A DNA stretch of 64,000 nt from Micropterix aruncella (Eukaryota; Arthropoda; Insecta; Lepidoptera; Micropterigidae), in contig OX155960.1 of NCBI GenBank assembly GCA_944548615.1, forward strand, positions 9,883,996 through 9,947,995, in the 5' to 3' direction. The notes beneath the pieces are model-generated. The model ran no database searches and was not told where the DNA came from. It saw nothing but the letters and a program-made list of their open reading frames with translations. Shown one piece after another: positions 1 through 9,789 of this stretch. Every line of letters starts with the position of its first letter. The first letter of the stretch is position 1. Both the position numbers and the translations under genes were made by a program.

Positions 1-815
1 ATTTCAGGCACTCTGGAATGTCATAATATAGACGAGGAAGAGAAAAGGTCCAAGTATCGATCCTTGAGGAACACCTTTGCGGATATTCTGTGGCGCGCTC
101 TTGCTATTCTCGACTTGCGTAATCTGTGTGCGTTCTTGCAAATAAGATTCAATGAGTTGCAGTTCCTTATTCCTAATGAAGTAGTATTATAGTTTTTCAA
201 ATAGAATTGAGTGGACTACGTAATCAAACGCCTTAGAGAGGTAACAGAAAATGCCTACAGTTTTTTTCATATTGTCTAGCTCAAGTAGTATTTTTTAATT
301 AGACTGGCGATCGCATCTTGCATAGAGAGATTTTTTGAAATCCAAATTGAGTTTTAGACAGTATTTGGTTTTCAGTAAAGAAATAAACAAGTCGGATAAG
401 TAAAAATTTTCAAAAATTTTGCTGAAAACTGGTAAAAGGGATATGGGCCTATAATTATCTCTGTTTTCAGGACAACCTTTTTTAAATATCGGCACCACTT
501 TGGCCATCTTCATTTCGGTGGGAAAGAATTCATGTTCCATGCATCGATTAAATATAAAAGCTAGGTTGTGCGTAATATTTTGGTAGATATATTTCATAGG
601 TCTGTTGAATTTTTCAATGTTTCAAGGGATTTAGCAACTTCAATTATTTCGAAAGAATTGGTGGGGGAAAATAACAATGAATTTGGATTTTTTACGATAA
701 CCCTCAAGCAGGCCTTAAGCTGAGTCCCTTCCCTTATTCTGGCAGCTGGTATTTAAGAGTAGAGAGCTGAAATAGCCATTAAAACGTTCTGCAATAGTTG
801 TCGCATAATCAATAC
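1..815 (-). pseudogene. Jockey/CR1-type LINE reverse transcriptase relic, cut by the window edge
   Basis: Conceptual translation of the minus strand gives, in order and in several frames, a linker (IAERFNGYFSALYS near 770), RT fingers (VVPIFKKG, NYRPISLLPVFSKIFE near 440-500), the palm region (YLSKAFDYVVHS near 215-270) and GVPQGSILGPFLF near 35-85. This is the usual order of a non-LTR retrotransposon RT, a polymerase that primes reverse transcription at the nicked target. The catalytic YADD-type motif would lie left of base 1. Frameshifts and stops are frequent and the longest open stretch is 100 codons (295-597), so the copy is dead. SKAFD for the usual DLSKAFD suggests long decay. Clade assignment beyond the Jockey/CR1 superfamily is not possible from this piece. 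Confidence 0.85.
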
Positions 816-944
816 ATCACGATGTGACTCCAAGGCATCTAAGTACCAAATTCCAAGTCTTTAAGTCCAATTTTGCGAGAACAATTGTCAAGATTGTCAA
901 GATTGCGAGACACATGACTAGTGCGCCCCCTGGTGGACCAAAAA

Positions 945-1062
945 CTTTTTAACTTTTGCCATGACTGAATGACGCTTTCAAAATTTTAGCTGAATCGGAT
1001 TAAGCGTTTTGGCAATATCGTGAAGGAATATACACAGATACACCGACAGACAGACAACTTGG
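945..1062 (+). repeat. Dispersed repeat E, copy 1
   Basis: A stretch including AATCGGATTAAGCGTTTTGG and a run of CAGA-type dinucleotides (ACAGATACACCGACAGACAG). The same order of motifs occurs inverted at about 52150-52262. It resembles the unalignable-looking 5' part of small insect Helitrons but has no diagnostic end here. It directly abuts the family B palindrome. Confidence 0.5.
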
Positions 1063-2396
1063 GTTGTCGACTACAGCGGGCGAGCCCGTCACCTCAGGAA
1101 GTTTTAACGATTAGTCGTTCTATCTCCCTGGAGTGAGCTCAGAAGACTTGGACAAAACAGTCCACCGTCTAGCTCCGCCACAAGCCCGTAAGAGGGCCAA
1201 CGCCTTAACCGCGAGATAGCCAGGAATGTTACCTGGCGGGCCGACACTCACGCCCTTACTTCCAATTGTGACCAGATTACTCCGTTCTCTCGATTGGTTA
1301 CGATTGGTTATGAGTTCGAGGTCGCTTGCGCGGTCCTCTCCCTTACGAAGCGGTGAAACGTAACGGTATCGCGGACCACAGCGTCCTTTGCCCGGCTATT
1401 CACCCAGGATCGGATGGCCGATGGTCATTTCAAGAGTAGTCGCCGTAAGGTCTGCAACCACCCCCGCTCTATTGGAAACAGTACAGCTTCCAGACTCCCC
1501 CGATGTTAGTCAGAGTGCACAGTCGATTGGCTTACGCCACACGGTGCGCAGACCGTCCAGAAGCGCCAGAAGTTTGATTCCTGGGGGAAACTGACCATAA
1601 GGCCAGAGTCCTACCCAGGCTCGCACTTCACGCGTGGAGGCCGTTGGATAGGTGTCTGGGATACCGACAGACAGGTCATCTGAGAATGGTCTTAATAATC
1701 TTAAACCGGATTCGTTCAAACGGATTGCCCCCTCTTCAGGGAGCTAATGGGCCCTTGCTGAGTTGGCCACGAAGACCCATTCTGTTTCAGGGTCGGTCAC
1801 ACTCACGGGTCAACACCCATCCGATGGCCTCCACGCATGGGGTGCGAGCCTGGGTAGGACACTGGGTCAACCAGTCTCCCCTGGGAATCAATCCTCTGGC
1901 GCTCCTGGACGGTCTGCGCACCGAGCGGCGCAAGCCAATCGATTGTGCTCTCCGACTAACAATCGGGGGAGTCTGGGAACTGTATTGTTTCCTATAGAGC
2001 GGGGGTAGTGGTCTACCTTACGGCGACTGCTCTTGAAATGACCATTGGCCATCCGATCCCGGTTCAGAGTCGGGCAAAGGACGCCGTGGTCCGCGAAAGA
2101 TTCGGTGCACTCCGTTTCACCGCTTTGTAAGGGAGAGGACCGCGCAAGCGACCTCGAACTCGGAACCAATCGAGAGACCGGAGAAATCTGGTCACAATTG
2201 GTAGTTAGGGCGCGAGTGCCGCCCGCCAGGTAACATATCTGGCTACTCGCGGTAAGGCGTTGGTCTCTAACGGGTTGTGGCGTAACTAGACGTCGGATTT
2301 GTTATGTCCAAAGTATTCTACGCTCACTGCACGGTCGACAGAACGATCAATCGTTAAAACGTCCTGCGGTGACGGGTTCGCCCGTTGTGGTTGACA
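1063..2396. mobile_element. Family B copy B1: head-to-head inverted pair (foldback-like)
   Basis: The first arm runs forward from about 1063 to 1695, starting near CTACAGCGGGCGAGCCCGTC. The second arm is its reverse complement, 1738-2396, starting GGGAGCTAATGGGCCC and ending GGGTTCGCCCGTTGT plus TTGACA. The arms align along nearly their whole length and are separated by roughly 40-90 bp. Short ORFs inside are not conserved in frame between arms, so the unit looks non-coding. It contains a B-box-like GGTTCGAGGTCGCTTG segment in other copies, but no A box is evident. Orientation convention used below: plus means starting with the GGGCGAACCCGTC end. Affiliation is unknown; a foldback or long-TIR non-autonomous DNA element is the simplest reading. 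Confidence 0.75.
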
Positions 2397-2529
2397 TCTC
2401 AATATGTACCTATATAGGTTACGGTTAATGCCAATAATCATAGAGTATGATTGAATATAAGCAAATATATTCGAAGAAAGCTATAAATTTATATATTTTT
2501 TAGTTATTTTCAAAATTCCAGGGGGTTTT

Positions 2530-2635
2530 ATACTATTTGGAGATTGTAATACATCCCGATGTTTCGGCGATGTTGCAACCACCGTTGTGCAGGGTAGACA
2601 ACAGCGGTCGCAACTTCGACAAAACAGAAAAAGTG
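2530..2635. mobile_element. Penelope-like element tail relic
   Basis: CCCGATGTTTCGGCGATG, then TTGCAACCACCGTTGT and AGGGTAGAC, match the terminal non-coding motif found at 15895, 21756 and 62664, where it flanks or ends Penelope-like sequence. After AGGGTAGAC a partial inverted copy follows (ACAGCGGTCGCAACTTCGAC), the same tail-to-tail junction seen at 15895-16080. Confidence 0.6.
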
Positions 2636-2642
2636 GGAGTGG

Positions 2643-2845
2643 AAATCAGCATTATGTCAAGGAATTTTGAGCGAATTATCAGAGGCTGACCTAAGTACCA
2701 GACTGTGGAAACTTAGTGGGTCGACAAGCTCGTGAATATAAGATGGTGTTGATTGGGTGAGTACACGATAGAGAAGAGCAAGTATATGAGCATTTGTCCT
2801 TTGCCGTATTGGTAACCACTTTAACTGTGCCCACGTGTGCACACA
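2643..2845 (-). pseudogene. LINE RT C-terminal scrap (CR1/L2-like)
   Basis: A 61-codon open frame reads AQLKWLPIRQRTNAHILALL followed by YRVLTQSTPSYIHELVDP and RSASDNSLKIP. The pattern LxWLPxRxR...ILxLxYxxL...PSYLxxLL...LRS is typical of the region after the RT palm in CR1/L2-type LINEs. Nothing of the RT core remains around it. It abuts, on the opposite strand, an RNase H-bearing LINE piece. Confidence 0.65.
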
Positions 2846-3933
2846 TTTATGACATTCTTAAAGGTAATTGAATTTATTGATTTCTCGGACTCCATATTCA
2901 GAAACTCTCTTCTCCCTGACTTCAGTCTTCCCTTTTTTGAGAGGTTCACCACCCTCAATATTATCCCCCAAACGGTATTGAGGAAACCCCCAACGGGAGA
3001 ACGACCATCCCCCCTGAATAATGAAATATTTTCTAATTTTGTGTATTCCTCTTCCCAGGGTGGGATCTCATCTTTACAGATGGGTCTAAGGCTGAGGCTG
3101 GTACATATGTAGGTGTAGGCGTTTTCCACCTAAATCGCAAGCTCCCCCTTATGTTCAAACTCCACAACCGGGCCTCAATCTACACCGCTGAGAGCGTCGC
3201 CCTCTTGAAAGCTTTAGAATATGTTTCGGTCAACCATATATCTCCATGCGTCATCTTCTCGGACTCCCTAAGCCTGGTTGAAAAAATGAACAACCCTGCA
3301 ATTTCTCATCGACCAACCCATATTGAGAACTCTATCAGGTCTCTGTTTTGTACTGTTAGGGAAGGAGGGGGTGAAGTAATCCTCACATGGATCCCTGGCC
3401 ATGCTGGAATAGCAGGCAATGAAACGGCAGACAGTCTGGCTAATGAAGCCCGCTCTAAGGGAGTTCTCCTCCAGGTTAAGATCCCGGCGTCTGATCTTCT
3501 CCCCCTGATTGAAGAGGGGATGAGAAGTCAGTGGGAGAAGGTCTGGCGCTCCTCGCATAAGACTAAGGGTATTCATTACTCCCAAATTAATCCTCTGATC
3601 ATCAATAAGCCGTGGTTTTACAAAAAGCCGTTTAAACGGAAGGAAATATCCATTATAAGCAGAATGCGCCTGGGCCACTGCTCGACGCCTGCTCACCTTT
3701 ATCGTCTAAACATTATTTCTTCTCCCCAGTGCGACTGTGGTTTCTCCTCCTGCACAGTTGATCACCTCTTTTTCAACTGTCCCCTCCTTAATAATTTCCC
3801 TTCTTTTATCCCAAACCTTATCCAAATGAAAATTCAACTTCCTACCAAAGTTGACATCCTTTTAGCATCTAACTCTATAAAAATTTATAGAATTATAGCC
3901 AAATTCATCTCCCTCAACCATTTGGCCATTTAG
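2840..3933 (+). pseudogene. LINE 3' half with RNase H and CCHC tail (I/R1/LOA-like)
   Basis: From 3061 an open frame encodes an RNase H fold: FTDGSKAEAG (first Asp), TAESVALLKALE (Glu), SDSLSL (Asp), IPGHAGIAGNETADSLA (His and last Asp), all catalytic positions kept. A C-terminal Cys/His cluster follows, CDCGFSSC...DHLFFNC, near residues 195-212 counted from the Met at 3151. RNase H degrades the RNA of the RNA/DNA hybrid during reverse transcription. The frame is open from 3061 to the stop at 3931-3933, but the preceding linker (FSNFVYSSSQG, 3020-3058) is in another frame, so one indel lies near 3055-3062. The RT and endonuclease are absent. Domain order fits RNase H-carrying LINE clades (I, R1, LOA) rather than Jockey. 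Confidence 0.85.
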
Positions 3934-4235
3934 AGCCCCCCAAAAAAGTCTCCACGGGGTCGGCTCTCTCCTAGGGCTGACCGGGACTCGGTCGCTTTCA
4001 GTGTCGGGCCGGGGGGAATGTGACTCTCGTTGGCGCCTCGGGTCAGTGGAAAAAGCTATTGAATACAGTGGATTTTTGGCTGCAAGCAGGAGCTGATGGT
4101 TGGCACATTGTCACAATGGCCGGGTGCAAGGGGGTGGCTTCGGTCTCGGCGGGCGTGGGGGGTGCCGCCCCTAATCCTAATCCTGAATCCCCCTCCCTTC
4201 TCTTACTTCCAGCACCTCAGACCACATAGTAAGAC
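3934..4235 (+). mobile_element. Probable 3' UTR of the RNase H LINE
   Basis: GC-rich, proline-like codon bias and no stop-free homology; it follows the LINE stop directly and turns AT-rich after about 4235. The end is not marked by a clear poly(A) tail. Nothing recognisable is seen in 4236-4570. Confidence 0.35.
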
Positions 4236-4570
4236 TAACTCTCCCTAACCTAAAAGATACTTTCCAAGATCTACTCCCACTATCCTTTCCTGCAATACTT
4301 ATGTTTCATCGTCTAAATTAATAACTAAATCATTCCCTAACAGGCATCCCTTCTTACGTTTATCCCTGTAATGTCCATATTGTGGTTCCTATGTTACGTA
4401 CTTAAAACAGTGTTGTCCCTTCTCTTTGTCCGTAGGTTGGCTACTAACCATAGTTCCAACCCCGTTGTCAAGACAAAACAGGAAACGAAGAAGAATTTCC
4501 CATATTGGCACAATCGCCAGCAACCAAGCTGCGTGGAATTGCCACAATTAAGAAGAAGAAGAAGAGAACT

Positions 4571-4904
4571 CGTAAGCAACTTTTATTTTTATTTTTTTTC
4601 TTATTTCAAAATTTGAAGTAGGTACTTGACTACTAAATAATAGTTTGACGAGCGTTTGAGCGCGCTGCGACATCTAGCGATAGGTAAAATATCGCTAATA
4701 AGCAATAATAGCGGTATTTTGATAGCGCATAGTGTTCAGCGCGTTTTATACTAGTTTCAAAAATATAACAATGTCAGAATTTAAAAAAAAATATACTTTT
4801 TTGTTTTTCTCACAATTTTTTAACAAAAGTTACTTACTAGTTCGTACTGTATCACCCTCTTGAAGGATGCCGGTTAATTAAAAGTCACCTGTATATAATG
4901 ATAT
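4571..4904 (+). mobile_element. MITE H copy 1 (5' truncated), Tc1/mariner-like
   Basis: Shares with 52329-52634 the order AAGCAACTTTTATTTTTA, GAGCGCGCTGCG-CATCTAGC, ATAGGTAAAA and a right end ...TTAATTAAAAGTCACCTGTATA. The other copy has TIRs starting CAGGRTRA and flanking TA. Only the right terminus is present here. Confidence 0.6.
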
Positions 4905-5620
4905 TATTGTTATGATTGCTTTGCATAACAGCTTAGATATTAGCAGCGGTTAATAACGTCTGGAAACTGCTATTTAATTAACTGTTGCAATTTAGCAGTA
5001 TTTTCACAACACTACCGATGACAGCTCTACTAAAAAAACATTTGTTGATGTCACGGATGGTTAACGATTTTCCTTAATTTTCCCGATATATCTACTACTG
5101 CTACATATACGACTATATTAGAGACTGTTAACACAAAAAGTGGCAATAATCTTGCATGAATGCATAAGTTGACTACACAACGTCTTTTAATATTTAGTCT
5201 GTCAAGAACACCAGACGGATCGAGACTTGGGTAAGAATTTTGAAAAAAAGTAATTTACATGCTTCAACCTTGAAATGCGGGATTAGTTGTGTTAGAGAGC
5301 AGAGGTATTTTTTGTTGTTATTTTTTGTTTTTATTTTTACATTGTTGCTGTTTTATCTATTTAAGTTTAGTTCTGCAACAAATTGTTTCCTTGTTTATGT
5401 GGCTCATTTTGAAATTGCAGTATAGCGTGACTATCGGACCCCAAACCATAGTAAATTTTTGTCCAAGTTTTTGCTGTAGGTTTATTAATAGCTCTTTTAT
5501 TTTCTCGTCTTAATTTTCTGCCTTTTCTTGTTTAACATGTCGGACGCTAACAGTGCCTATAGGCACTTTGCGTTGTTTGACAGATCCGCGCGTAACCGAT
5601 TCGGCAGGGCCCCATATATA
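4905..5620. other. No recognisable feature
   Basis: AT-rich sequence with several short open frames (5240-5513) rich in Phe/Leu that look random. No coding motif, repeat partner or structured signal was found. Confidence 0.5.
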
Positions 5621-5624
5621 TTAA

Positions 5625-5697
5625 ACTCTTTTCAAGAAAAATTACCTAAAACTGCAATTTCTGCATCTCAATTTCTATGGCTTCGAAGGGGTAAGGT
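5625..5697 (+). pseudogene. Third relic of the endonuclease-tail LINE (C-terminal end)
   Basis: TTTCTGCATCTCAATTTCTA and TGGCTTCGAAGGGGTAAGG match the last coding part and stop region of the element at 36660-37800 (37575-37650) and 52975-54150. Only about 70 bp survive. Confidence 0.6.
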
Positions 5698-5724
5698 AAT
5701 AAAACCAACAAAATCTATTTAAAA

Positions 5725-5897
5725 ACATTTCCTCTGGTCTTAGATTATGCAGCTTTATGTGTAATTTTTAGTTTATACTGGAAAAGTGACAGCCGTTAAT
5801 TTAATATTCCGCTCTAACGTATCGCCCTGTCTCGCTGGCATGAATTATTTCCGATTTTAGTTTACGATGAAACACAATCGGGTCCACAGTGGGCCCG
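5725..5897 (+). mobile_element. MITE A, 3' half
   Basis: Matches the right half of the complete copies at 18652 and 25620: GGAAAAGTGACAGCCGTTAA, CGCTCTAACGTATCGCCCTG, then AGTTTACGATGAAACACAAT and a terminal CGGGTCC. It stands tandem with the next copy. Confidence 0.6.
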
Positions 5898-5900
5898 ACT

Positions 5901-6717
5901 GCATTACTTCGTTAATTAAAACTGAAATTAGTTCAAATCAAATCAATCAAATAAAATCGCATTTATTGTCTTCAAAAAACTTTACATAGTTGTTTAGACA
6001 TTTTATATAGCCGCTTAATGTTAAAATAACTTTAAAATGTATACTAAATATTTCATTAGAGACTCACCACATAATTGAGTTATATTAGATATTTATAACT
6101 ACAGATAGTCATGAAATTATAATATTAAAATTAAATGGTCCTGTAAGTAAGAATTATAATTGATTATGGGAGACAATTAGAAATAATAGTAATAATATAA
6201 TAATCAATAAAATGGTACAAATGTCAAGTTAAATTAAAAAAATCGAGATGGAAATTGTCAGTAATCTAATTATAATTCGTTAATATTATATAATTCTCTC
6301 GCAATAAGGTAGCCTTTTAATTTCGATTTAAATTGGGTGATATTTCCGTTTCTACATATACTTTTGATATTCTCAGGCAGTTTATTGTAACAAGCCATTC
6401 CAACGTAATTTGGATCCCTTTTGAATAATTCCAGAGATGGACGGGGTAGTGCTAAATTGTGCGTAGCTACATCTGGTGAAATGCGAACGAATGATTGACG
6501 ATTTTCACGCTTCAAAACTAGCTGCCGAACTTATAGTCGTCCAAATAAGTTTGAACACATTTCGTGGGGCCTTAGATTGAGCTGCTTTATCGTTAGTGGG
6601 TAGTTTATTGCGGAAAAGTCACAACCATTCATTTCACGTTCGCTCTAACGTATTACCCTGCCTCGTTCACGTGAACTAATTTCCAATTGTAGTTTAGGAA
6701 GAAACGCAATCTGGCCG
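5901..6717 (+). mobile_element. MITE A copy split by a LINE insertion
   Basis: The left end GGGCCCGACTGCATTACTTC to about 5940 and the right portion from about 6521 (GCCGAACTTATAGTCGTCCA) to the terminal AAACGCAATCTGGCC together equal one full MITE A. The 580 bp between them are a LINE 3' end on the minus strand. So the MITE is older than the LINE insertion. Confidence 0.65.
5941..6520 (-). pseudogene. LINE 3' end nested in MITE A
   Basis: An 81-codon minus-strand frame ends FKSKLKGYLIARELYNINEL and contains YNKLPENIKSICRNGNITQF, the typical extreme C-terminus of Jockey/CR1-type LINE ORF2. The remainder (5941-6270) is AT-rich 3' UTR. 5'-truncation on insertion is the normal outcome of target-primed reverse transcription. 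Confidence 0.7.
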
Positions 6718-6814
6718 ACTGTGAAATTGTAATGCCAGCATGGTCCCGTGTCCCGTCCCCAGAGTTGCTAATAATACGATTACGCAATTCATATGAAACG
6801 GGCGGTCGACCTAC

Positions 6815-7050
6815 CTTTGAGAAGATCGCGTAGCTCGTCTCCCAGCTTCCACCAACAGCTGCCACACGCAACAACACACAGAATCACACCAACACTGACG
6901 CGAGCACACAGAGCGACGAGCACTGCCGACCGAGTGACAGACGCTCTGACAGCCGCTGTCAGAGGGTTCTGCGTGTGACGTCACACGTCGCGACGGATGC
7001 AATCGCGCGCTGGCAGCGCTGCAACGGACCGAGGGCGCCGACACGCCCGA
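6815..7050 (-). promoter_or_regulatory. CpG-rich patch with CRE palindrome and a strong minus-strand splice donor
   Basis: GC and CpG content rise sharply against AT-rich neighbours (6780-7130). On the minus strand the patch ends AAAG|GTAGGT at 6815/6814, a near-consensus donor. A 16-bp perfect palindrome CGTGTGACGTCACACG lies at 6972-6987 and contains the CREB/ATF site TGACGTCA. A minus-strand frame of 77 codons exists but has no recognisable domain. This may be a host promoter with a first exon; it may equally be part of an unknown mobile element. Confidence 0.3.
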
Positions 7051-7299
7051 CCGTCGCCACCGACGAAGCCCCGCTGACTACCTTCGGCCGGGGCAGCCGA
7101 CCGACTACGGCGTAGCCAACCAAAGCCGTTAAAAAACCACTATCATTTTTAAGTGGTTTTTCATTTTTCAATACTGACCAATAATGTCCCTATCTTTGAA
7201 ACTTACAAGAAGCAGACGACTTACCAGAGGATTGCTTAGTACGAAAACGAAATCAAATACTAGATGTAACGCATTCGTGCTTAAAACTATCCCTGATAA

Positions 7300-8570
7300 T
7301 AAATAAAAAATCAAAAAAAAGATCATGATGATCTACCTAAAACCAACAGCACGGCCAAAAAATTTAAAAAAAGCGACCAATCAATACACAATGTGTCATC
7401 AGTGGCAATACATAATAATACAGATTTAAATTCCAATAGTTTCAACGACTGCCACTCCGATTCTATCCTATACACTACAAGTTTTAACAAGTTTAATCTC
7501 ACACGCGGTTCTAGCGCTCCCAACCTCACACTCTACGACAGATCTTTTGACAACACTGATATCGACGAAAAAGTAGCATCAACGTTACTGGAATTTCAGA
7601 GTACTCACAATGAGGTATCGCTACTCAATGAAGATTTATGACAATCGACAGAAATATTAACTCAGTCCGATAACAGAGCATAAAAATATAGTTGCTACGC
7701 TTTTAAATGGAAAAAACTCAAATGAGAGTAAGCAACCTTTAGATCTTAACCCTTTAATTTGTGAAGGAAAAAACTCGCCCGTACCGTTTCGAACTTGAAA
7801 CCGTCGAGCGTGAAATCGGCGTGAATCGACGGCCTTGAGAAAAACGTCCATAAGTTATTAACCACTATACGGATCATAAAAAGAAGAACTGTAAAATGAT
7901 CGCATTGAATATGATTTTTTTAACTGCCCATTAGACATTTTGCCGTAGGTAGGCGATCGTCCCGAGCGGGACGTTACACATTGGAGGGGCAGTATTACAT
8001 CCTCATATTTCCTAAAATATACAGCTAAAATAATCTAATTACTCCTAATACTAACAAGTTTTCATCACAGGATACAAGGACTGATGATCGGAGAAAAAAA
8101 AATAAACAAGTCAAGTATATTCGAACCACTATAAAATGAGCAATCATCGAAAAAAAAAGCAAAATCATTTTCATAGGGGATCAGCTGGCCAAAGGCATCA
8201 CAATCGGCTTAAGGAGTTCGTTACTGTCACTGAGTATATATAAAAACGCAACTTTCAAACCATTACAAATGATAGTTTAAAAAAATGGCCCTGAACATGA
8301 CGACGAAAGATCATCTCGTGATATTATTGACTGACTTTTAAATTATTGACTGAGCTGACTTACAGCCTAAAAACGTCATATAAAACTAACGTGTACCTTA
8401 CGAAGGTTTAACATAGTAATTACCGCAGGAAAATGTTATTTTGAATACATCGTTAGTTTGAGTGCTATTCCGTGGTATTCCAACACTGTATCTTCATCAA
8501 AGACCTAGATTTTTTTCAAAATGTATCATGGGCTGCATTAATTTGTCAAAACATTATACACAGCATACAG
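7300..8570 (+). pseudogene. LINE ORF1 relic
   Basis: Pieces in different frames read EKVASTLLEFQSTHNEVSLL near 7570-7630 (coiled-coil-like helper segment), then IFIGDQLAKGITIGLRSSLL near 8168-8225 and KCIMGCINLSKH near 8515-8555. A GDQ/GDS-type segment after a coiled coil is common in ORF1 of CR1/Jockey-type insect LINEs (esterase-like or RNA-binding helper protein). Many stops; the largest intact run is 82 codons (7393-7641). It probably belongs with the ORF2 relic that starts at about 9790. Confidence 0.45.
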
Positions 8571-8695
8571 GTCTCTAAGTATAGAAAGTTATACCTGTGC
8601 TACAGTGAAAATTTGAAAATATCACATTAATACTATCAACGCAGGTTACGATGAAGATATTCCAATTTACGAAAGAAAACGTTTAACTTACTTAC

Positions 8696-9215
8696 CAGCC
8701 AACAAATCAGCAAAGGTTGCATTTTTCCTTCAAGACGATTGTAGTCGCAAATCCAGCGGTCAGCGGTTAAACCGATCGAAAATCTGCCACCTTATTTTAG
8801 GGTAGCCATAGAACGACAAGGTGCAATTTTGGTGGCACCCAGGGGGGACGTGAACCGGCGTTTTACTGCTGATGGCACACCAGGTACTCGTAGAGGCGTG
8901 TCTCTCCTCGATCGAGTTGCGATACAAGGTGACCTTAAGCTCTTGTATCGTACGGTCTCCTTTTGCAGATTCCGCAGCGATCTCTTTTCCTATTTGATCG
9001 ATCTAGTCTCCACTAGTTTGTAAATCTAGCCGCTCGCATAATTGAGGCATAAAGGTATAAGCTGTTATTGTCGCTTACCGTTTGAAGAGCAGTACTGTGC
9101 TGCGATGCGTAGATATCGTCGGGGTCGGGTTATAAACTCGGTCCGGTCGAAGTCTGGTCTCGCGAAGTTCTCTCTTGTGCACTCAATTATCGAAAGTTTT
9201 CCGAACACTGACTCT
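8696..9215 (-). promoter_or_regulatory. Candidate minus-strand first exon
   Basis: On the minus strand the sequence ends GGCTG|GTAAGTAAGT at 8696/8695, an excellent splice donor. An ATG at 8722-8720 opens MQPLLICWL, nine codons exactly to the donor, hydrophobic like the start of a signal peptide. An initiator-like AGAGTCAGTGTT lies near 9205-9215. Composition is more CpG-rich than the flanking LINE debris, and the patch interrupts the LINE between ORF1 and the endonuclease. No downstream exon was found, so this stays a weak candidate. Confidence 0.25.
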
Positions 9216-9789
9216 AGTATTTTTGTCTCTACCGCTTGAAGGTTGAATAAAATAACTGTTTCTTATGTCACTTTATAATTCCACTTTCAATGTGGCTCAA
9301 ATAAATTATAAAGTCAATTATTTCTATTTGTTACATTGTATATGCGTGAAAGAATGAAAATTTTAAAACAAAATTATGTTACTTTGTTTTTTGTTGTTAT
9401 TTTCCTTGCCTCTCGTTTCCATGGTTTCTCTCGTTTCCATGGTTTCTTTAATATGCTATGTTGGTGATTCCCTTATTCAAAACTGTAGAATACATATATT
9501 CACGGCTTTGTTGTGTGCAATGTTTACGGTACTATGCATATTTTAATATTAATATTATTGGTAATTAATTCTAAATACAACTATTTTGCCGAGACAACGA
9601 TACTTTTAATAAAAGCCTATTACAACGCGAAAACTGTATTTAATTATGGAGATCTTTTAATCTTATATCAAAATATAATTAGTTAATTCACATGAAACTA
9701 TAGTCAGAACCAAATGAAAATATTTATGTTATATGTGTATGGTTGAGCATTATATGTATTAGAGATATGGTAGCGTAATATTAGACAAA

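Noticed and set aside
1388..2233. Several 60-117-codon frames in family B
   Set aside because: Not preserved between arms or between the nine copies; treated as chance frames in GC-rich non-coding DNA.
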